Source: Acrocarpospora macrocephala (GTDB lineage Bacteria; Actinomycetota; Actinomycetes; Streptosporangiales; Streptosporangiaceae). Taken from it: a stretch of 37,305 bases of DNA. Made by a program: the position numbers and the translations under genes. Position 1 is the first letter of the stretch, and each line of letters begins with the position of its first letter. Location: assembly GCF_009687865.1 (NCBI RefSeq), contig NZ_BLAE01000098.1, positions 1 through 37,305 on the forward strand, in the 5' to 3' direction. Below are positions 33,771 through 37,305 of the stretch, in pieces. The notes beneath the pieces are model-generated. The model was not told the DNA's origin and ran no database searches. It saw nothing but the letters and a program-made list of their open reading frames with translations.

Positions 33771-33795
33771 CAACGGGTCTAAATATTGACTCGAT
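33771..33795. repeat. Left copy of 25-bp direct repeat beside TetR gene
   Basis: This 25-base segment matches 35681-35705 at 23 of 25 positions and includes TAAATATTGACTC. It lies just upstream of the intact TetR start, and its palindromic half is degraded here (TATTGACTCGATC). With the adjacent TetR 5' sequence it forms the left boundary of the ImmA/PIN insertion. Confidence 0.75.
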
Positions 33796-33817
33796 CTAAG
33801 TTTGAGGACCGCTCTTG

Positions 33818-34360
33818 TCATGGACAAATCGCACGGTGATCCGCGGGAACGCGGACGCCCCGGTCGTTGTCGGCCATCGCCTGGAGGAGGACGTAGGCAT
33901 CGGGGCAACCGATCTCGCCGTAGGAGTGACATTCGGAGAGCACGCCAGGGGTGTCGATTACCGTGATTCCACGTCGATGGGCAAAATCCGCAGCGGGGCG
34001 GTCATCGGTGACGAAGAACCCTCCGGGTTCGACTTTTTCGAGGTAGTAGATTATTTCGGCCTCACCGAGGTGTTGGAGTTGCTGGACGGAATTGCCGCCA
34101 AGGCCACGGCGGATAAATTCAATCGAGCTTAGAGTCGCCGGGTCTCCACTTATCTCGATTGGGTCGCCGAGCCATTCCGCGTCCAGAATCCTTTGCAGCC
34201 GCGGCTCCGCTCGGATTCCGCGCTGGACCTCGAAGCGGACCGTCTCGGTCCAGCGGATGCGGGCGCCGTAGTGCGCCTTCAAAAGGTCAAGGCGGTCGAC
34301 GACTGCGAAGTTCTGGAGGGTGTTGGCGTCGAAGAAGGCATCTCCTGCCTTGGCGTTCAC
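33818..34360 (-). CDS. PIN-like domain protein, putative toxin nuclease
   Basis: A 180-residue protein with a PIN-type acidic pattern: D11 in FFDANTLQNFA, E44 in TVRFEVQ, E100/E102 in LGEAEIIYYL and D119/D120 in FFVTDDRPAADFA. PIN proteins are metal-dependent RNases, often toxins. GTG 34360 overlaps the ImmA/XRE stop by four bases (GTGA), so the pair is co-translated in antitoxin-first order. The long open frame before it is antisense noise in that gene. GC content and codon use here look less extreme than in neighbouring genes, in keeping with acquisition. Toxicity is inferred from architecture. Confidence 0.75.
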   Translation of the reverse strand: MNAKAGDAFFDANTLQNFAVVDRLDLLKAHYGARIRWTETVRFEVQRGIRAEPRLQRILDAEWLGDPIEISGDPATLSSIEFIRRGLGGNSVQQLQHLGEAEIIYYLEKVEPGGFFVTDDRPAADFAHRRGITVIDTPGVLSECHSYGEIGCPDAYVLLQAMADNDRGVRVPADHRAICP

Positions 34361-35469
34361 AGGATCATGTCCGGGTCGGTCGTGGGGGAGAGCTCTTCGA
34401 GTAGCAGGTAGGGGTCCACGTCGAGCAGCGTGGACAGGGGTCTGATGCTGATCTGGCCCGCGACGTAGGCCTCCATAGTGCGGAACAGGAGGTTGCCGGG
34501 GGCTCTTCGGTAGTTTCTCGTCTGGAGGTCGGTGGATCGGCCCTGGCGGAGCGAGATCTGGCTCGATGACATCGAGCGGATGCGGTCTCTGGTTTCGGCG
34601 GAGATGAGATCGCGATTGTGCAGCCTGTAGGCGAGGGCATCGAGGCTGACCGCGTAGCGCGTGAGCAAGTCCGCGACGTTGGCCTCGGAGATATAGCCCT
34701 TTGGGACCGATGTCCGCAGTGAACGCTCGGGCATGAGGAACGCGGCGGCGAAAGCGTTGGCTCGCTGCTCGCCGGGAGATTTTCCGCCCAGGACGTTCTC
34801 GTCGATCCTGAGTTGCGACGCGTCCCCGGCGACGAGGTGACCGAGTTCGTGGGCGAGGGTGAACCGCTGGCGGGTGGCGGACGATTTGCTGTTCACCAGT
34901 GCGAGCTTGAATTGACCGCACGAGATGCTCAGGCCGTCCAGGCCGGGCTCCAGCGGAATGAACGCGATATCGATGCCCAGTTCTGATTCGAGGAGCTTGG
35001 CGAAGTTGAAGATCTCGTACGGGAGGTCCTCCTCGGGCAGCCCGATCTTCTCCCGTAGCCAGTTCGCGAGTCGTTCTCCCTGGACGTAGGGCGGCTCATC
35101 GCCTACGGCGCCCGCGATGTCGGTCGCGGGGGATTCATAGCCCAGGTCGGACAGCAGCCGATTCAGATCGAGAATCTCGTCGACCTGGCGAAGTGCGGAC
35201 TCCATGACCGGATTGGCACCCGTTTGACGCCGGGCGGCGAGTGTCACCTCCGGCACGGGATCGTTGGCCAGCAGATCTTGCGTCCGAACGTCCAGCGCCT
35301 CGGCGATCAGAGCTAGCTCCAGGGATTTGAAGTCCCGCTTCCCGGAGAGCGCCTTCGACAGAGCGGTTGGATCGAGGTTCACCCGCTGCGCCAGCTCTTG
35401 CTGTGTCATTCCTTTTCTGGCTACGGCGTCACGGATGCGTCCGGCGAGAGTCTCACGAGTAGGCGCCAC
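34357..35469 (-). CDS. XRE-HTH / ImmA-IrrE metallopeptidase
   Basis: A 370-residue protein of the COG2856 type. Residues 7-65 are an XRE HTH (GMTQQELAQRVNLDPTALSKALSGKR); about 130-250 are the ImmA/IrrE peptidase with HELGH at 207-211 (H207, E208, H211) and third ligand E235 in EQRANAFAAAFLMP. Such proteins cleave a repressor or act as antitoxins for a neighbouring toxin. GTG 35469 has no ribosome-binding site but lies about seven bases after a -10 box, suggesting leaderless translation. The PIN gene begins within its last codons. It is probably autoregulated through the CTTGCGA operator just upstream. Confidence 0.9.
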   Translation of the reverse strand: MAPTRETLAGRIRDAVARKGMTQQELAQRVNLDPTALSKALSGKRDFKSLELALIAEALDVRTQDLLANDPVPEVTLAARRQTGANPVMESALRQVDEILDLNRLLSDLGYESPATDIAGAVGDEPPYVQGERLANWLREKIGLPEEDLPYEIFNFAKLLESELGIDIAFIPLEPGLDGLSISCGQFKLALVNSKSSATRQRFTLAHELGHLVAGDASQLRIDENVLGGKSPGEQRANAFAAAFLMPERSLRTSVPKGYISEANVADLLTRYAVSLDALAYRLHNRDLISAETRDRIRSMSSSQISLRQGRSTDLQTRNYRRAPGNLLFRTMEAYVAGQISIRPLSTLLDVDPYLLLEELSPTTDPDMIL

Positions 35470-35476
35470 ACGTCGG

Positions 35477-35525
35477 AGTCTAGTCGAGCTTGCGAAAATC
35501 GCAAGCTTGATTCGTTTATCGCAAG
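35477..35525 (-). promoter_or_regulatory. Promoter and palindromic operator of the ImmA/PIN pair
   Basis: On the minus strand, TTGCGA (35504-35499) and TAGACT (35482-35477) are a -35/-10 pair with a 16-base spacer; transcription would begin at or next to GTG 35469. The perfect inverted repeat CTTGCGAAAATCGCAAG (35489-35505) covers the -35, and another half-site TCGCAAG lies 20 bases away at 35519-35525. This is what an autorepressing XRE protein would bind. Confidence 0.6.
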
Positions 35526-35668
35526 TCCTCGAACTTCTCGGCAAGGTATTGCCGCTTGGAGACCTGGCGGCGGCGACTTCGGCAACGGAGACGGAGGCGA
35601 ACCCCCGGTTCAGGGAAGCGCGCCGCCTTGTGCCTGGTCTGGAGCTTCTCTTGTTCACGCGGGCCCAT
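35519..35668 (-). pseudogene. Decayed TetR 5' fragment
   Basis: From ATG 35668 the sequence encodes MGPREQEKLQTRH, near-identical to the start of the intact TetR (MGLREQKKLQTRH). It then drifts through indels: the frame carrying SVAEVAAA is displaced, and QVSKRQYLAEKFEDL returns in the first frame, aligning to QVSKMTVFNYFPTKEDL. It stops after about 50 codons and cannot make a functional regulator. It retains the divergent position next to the efflux gene. Confidence 0.8.
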
Positions 35669-35680
35669 GTGTGGGCGTAA

Positions 35681-35705
35681 CAACGGATCTAAATATTGAC
35701 TCAAT
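35681..35705. repeat. Right copy of 25-bp direct repeat before the efflux gene
   Basis: Matches 33771-33795 at 23 of 25 positions, 1,910 bases away. It lies between the TetR fragment and the efflux gene and contains a cleaner palindrome than the left copy. Confidence 0.75.
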
Positions 35706-35706
35706 A
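35694..35706 (+). promoter_or_regulatory. Palindrome in the efflux-gene promoter
   Basis: TATTGACTCAATA is a perfect 6+1+6 palindrome overlapping a TTGACT -35-like box, 26 bases before the efflux ATG. A second TTTGACTCAGTC lies at 35712-35723. It fits a TetR operator, possibly for the regulator at 33122-33757. Confidence 0.5.
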
Positions 35707-35731
35707 TAAACTTTGACTCAGTCTATGTACT

Positions 35732-37174
35732 ATGACTGAGACGCAGAAGAGACTTGCGATGGCGGGGTGCCTGCTCACGCTGGTGCTGGCCATCCTCGAT
35801 CAGAACATCGTGTCCACCGCGGCCTGGTCGATCGTCAGCGATCTCGACCCGGCGCACGGCATCGAGCGCCTGCCCTGGCTGGTCACCGCGTATGCGCTGG
35901 CCGCCACGGTCGCCCTCCCGCTGTACGGGAAACTCTGCGACGTGTACGGCAGCAAGCTCGTCTACATGGGCGCGGTCGCGCTGTTCCTGGCCGGATCCGT
36001 GCTGTGCGGGGTGGCGGGGGACATGACCTGGCTCATCGCCGCCCGCGCGGTGCAGGGCCTGGGTGGCGGCGGATTGATGAGCGTCACGCTGGTGGTGTTC
36101 GCGCATCTCGTCCCGGCCGAGCAGCGGGCCAGCGCGGGCGGCGCCGGCGGCGTGATGGCCGGTCTCGGCCTGGTGGCGGGTCCGCTGCTGGGCGGGCTGC
36201 TGGCCGATCACTTCGGCTGGCGGTGGATCTTCCTGGCCAACCTGCCGCTCGGGCTGCTCGTCCTGCTGTCGGCGACCACGCTGCGCCTGTCCGACGGCGG
36301 CCTCCGCCACCGCATCGACTACCCGGGCGCGGCGATCTTCGCGGCGGCCGCGTCGGGCCTGCTCCTGGTCACCGAGTGGGGCGGCGACGAGCACGCCTGG
36401 ACCTCGCCCACGATCCTGGCCCTCGGCGCGGCCACGCTGGCACTCGCGGTCGCCTTCGTCCGGCGCGAGTTCACCACCGCCGAACCGATCGTGCCGCTCG
36501 ACCTGTTCCGCCACCCGGTCATGCGGATCACCGTGCCGGTGCAGTTCCTGAGCAGCTTCGCGATGATCGGCTCGATCCTGTTCGCCATCATCTACCTGCG
36601 GGCCGCCCGGGACGTGCCCGCCGCCGAGTCCGGCCTCTACCTGATCCCGATGGCCGCCGGAATGGCCCTGACCGGCCTGATCTCCGGCCGCGCGATCGCC
36701 AGGGGAGCGGCGCCGCGCACCTTCCTCCTGGCCGGGCTTGGCTTCTCCACCCTGGCCATGATCCTGCTCGGCTTCCTGCGCCAGGACACCTCGCTTTGGC
36801 TCCTCGACCTCGACCTGGCCCTGCTCGGCGCGGGCTTCGGCCAGGTCCTCGGCATCATCATCCTGCTCGTCCAGAACTCCGTCCCCCTCAACCGCCTCGG
36901 CGTGGCCACCACCACCATCCGCTTCGTCCAGACCCTCGGCATCTCCCTGGGCTCCGCCGTCTTCGGCATCATCCTCGACCGCGTCACCACCGCCCACCTC
37001 CCCCCAGGCCTCACCCCCGCCCAGTCCCCCACCGCCATCGTCACCGGCATCAACGCCGTCTTCTTCACCGCCGCCGCGACCATGCTCGCCGCCCTCGCCC
37101 TCACCGCGTACGGCCACGCCGGCCGCAACCCCGCCCCCGAGATCACGGAGACCCGGTCCGGAGGAGCCGAGTAG
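35732..37174 (+). CDS. DHA2-family MFS drug efflux transporter
   Basis: A 480-residue, 14-helix proton-driven exporter (EmrB/QacA subfamily), probably expelling drugs or a metabolite. The first helix holds LAILDQNIVSTA (motif D1 type), LPLYGKLCDVYGSKLVYM is motif A, and LIAARAVQGLGGGGLM with GGVMAGLGLVAGPLLGG is motif C, the antiporter signature. ATG 35732 has no ribosome-binding site, suggesting a short or absent leader after the TTGACT promoter. The usual partner regulator would be the TetR at 33122, now displaced. The stop lies inside the start of the tandem repeat. Confidence 0.93.
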   Translation: MTETQKRLAMAGCLLTLVLAILDQNIVSTAAWSIVSDLDPAHGIERLPWLVTAYALAATVALPLYGKLCDVYGSKLVYMGAVALFLAGSVLCGVAGDMTWLIAARAVQGLGGGGLMSVTLVVFAHLVPAEQRASAGGAGGVMAGLGLVAGPLLGGLLADHFGWRWIFLANLPLGLLVLLSATTLRLSDGGLRHRIDYPGAAIFAAAASGLLLVTEWGGDEHAWTSPTILALGAATLALAVAFVRREFTTAEPIVPLDLFRHPVMRITVPVQFLSSFAMIGSILFAIIYLRAARDVPAAESGLYLIPMAAGMALTGLISGRAIARGAAPRTFLLAGLGFSTLAMILLGFLRQDTSLWLLDLDLALLGAGFGQVLGIIILLVQNSVPLNRLGVATTTIRFVQTLGISLGSAVFGIILDRVTTAHLPPGLTPAQSPTAIVTGINAVFFTAAATMLAALALTAYGHAGRNPAPEITETRSGGAE

Positions 37175-37305
37175 GCCGGACTCGCGGGCGCGAATGTTGG
37201 GGTGGGTGTCCGCTGGTACCGGACTTCTGCCCAGAGGGAGCCGGGGAGGCCGGACTTGCGGGCGCGAATGTTGGGGTGGGTGTCCGCTGGTACCGGACTT
37301 CTGCC
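37173..37305. repeat. 74-bp-period tandem repeat running off the window
   Basis: Bases 37173-37231 and 37247-37305 are two 59-base copies differing at one position, separated by a 15-base spacer that partly resembles the end of the efflux gene (GGAGCCG). Each holds a hairpin GTCCG-CTGGTAC-CGGAC. The array begins over the transporter stop codon and continues past the right edge, so copy number is unknown. Confidence 0.8.

Overview
The window is very GC-rich DNA with codon use typical of a large-genome actinomycete. The mix of GNAT, TetR, MFS, luciferase-like and Ser/Thr-kinase genes suggests a Streptosporangiales or Streptomyces-like soil organism (inference; no rRNA or other marker is present). 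No rRNA, tRNA, CRISPR array or insertion sequence was seen. Long antisense open frames are codon-bias shadows and are omitted.

Layout. (1) 1-4,892 holds ordinary accessory genes: a small membrane protein, a GNAT acetyltransferase, an FMN reductase with a luciferase-like flavin monooxygenase, a Nudix hydrolase and a HAD phosphatase. (2) 4,942-17,765 is the most striking part. Nine minus-strand genes are mostly overlapped start-to-stop: transmembrane Ser/Thr kinase, membrane-anchored helical protein, Clp-type AAA+ ATPase, small radical-SAM protein, zinc-ribbon/FHA protein, PP2C phosphatase, TPR-CHAT protease, an antitoxin-like protein with a DUF2384/MbcA-type C-terminus, and a RES-domain toxin. 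A convergent coiled-coil gene abuts the end. (3) 17,877-27,016 holds a second, related set: a TetR-like HTH plus TPR protein, a TauD-like dioxygenase overlapping an HExxH protein, and a minus-strand group of a small membrane protein, a second TPR-CHAT protease and a macro-domain protein. (4) 27,225-32,996 is housekeeping or accessory: phosphoglucomutase, acetyl-xylan-esterase-like hydrolase, SDR, an MFS gene whose 5' end carries an in-frame stop, a methyltransferase and a GNAT. (5) 33,122-37,305 is a TetR/DHA2-efflux locus split by an ImmA-XRE/PIN toxin-antitoxin-like module. The module is flanked by direct copies of the TetR 5' region, the distal one decayed. The window ends in a 74-bp-period tandem repeat.

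How the genes may work together (inference). In region 2 a membrane kinase, its opposing phosphatase and an FHA phosphothreonine reader would form a signalling switch. The AAA+ ATPase and radical-SAM protein would remodel or modify a component, the CHAT protease would be the activated effector, and the co-translated antitoxin/RES pair the terminal killer acting on NAD+. Region 3 repeats the TPR-CHAT theme and adds an ADP-ribose-type macro domain, so the two regions may be one defence or programmed-death island. The sequence shows the domains and gene coupling; the order of action is untested.
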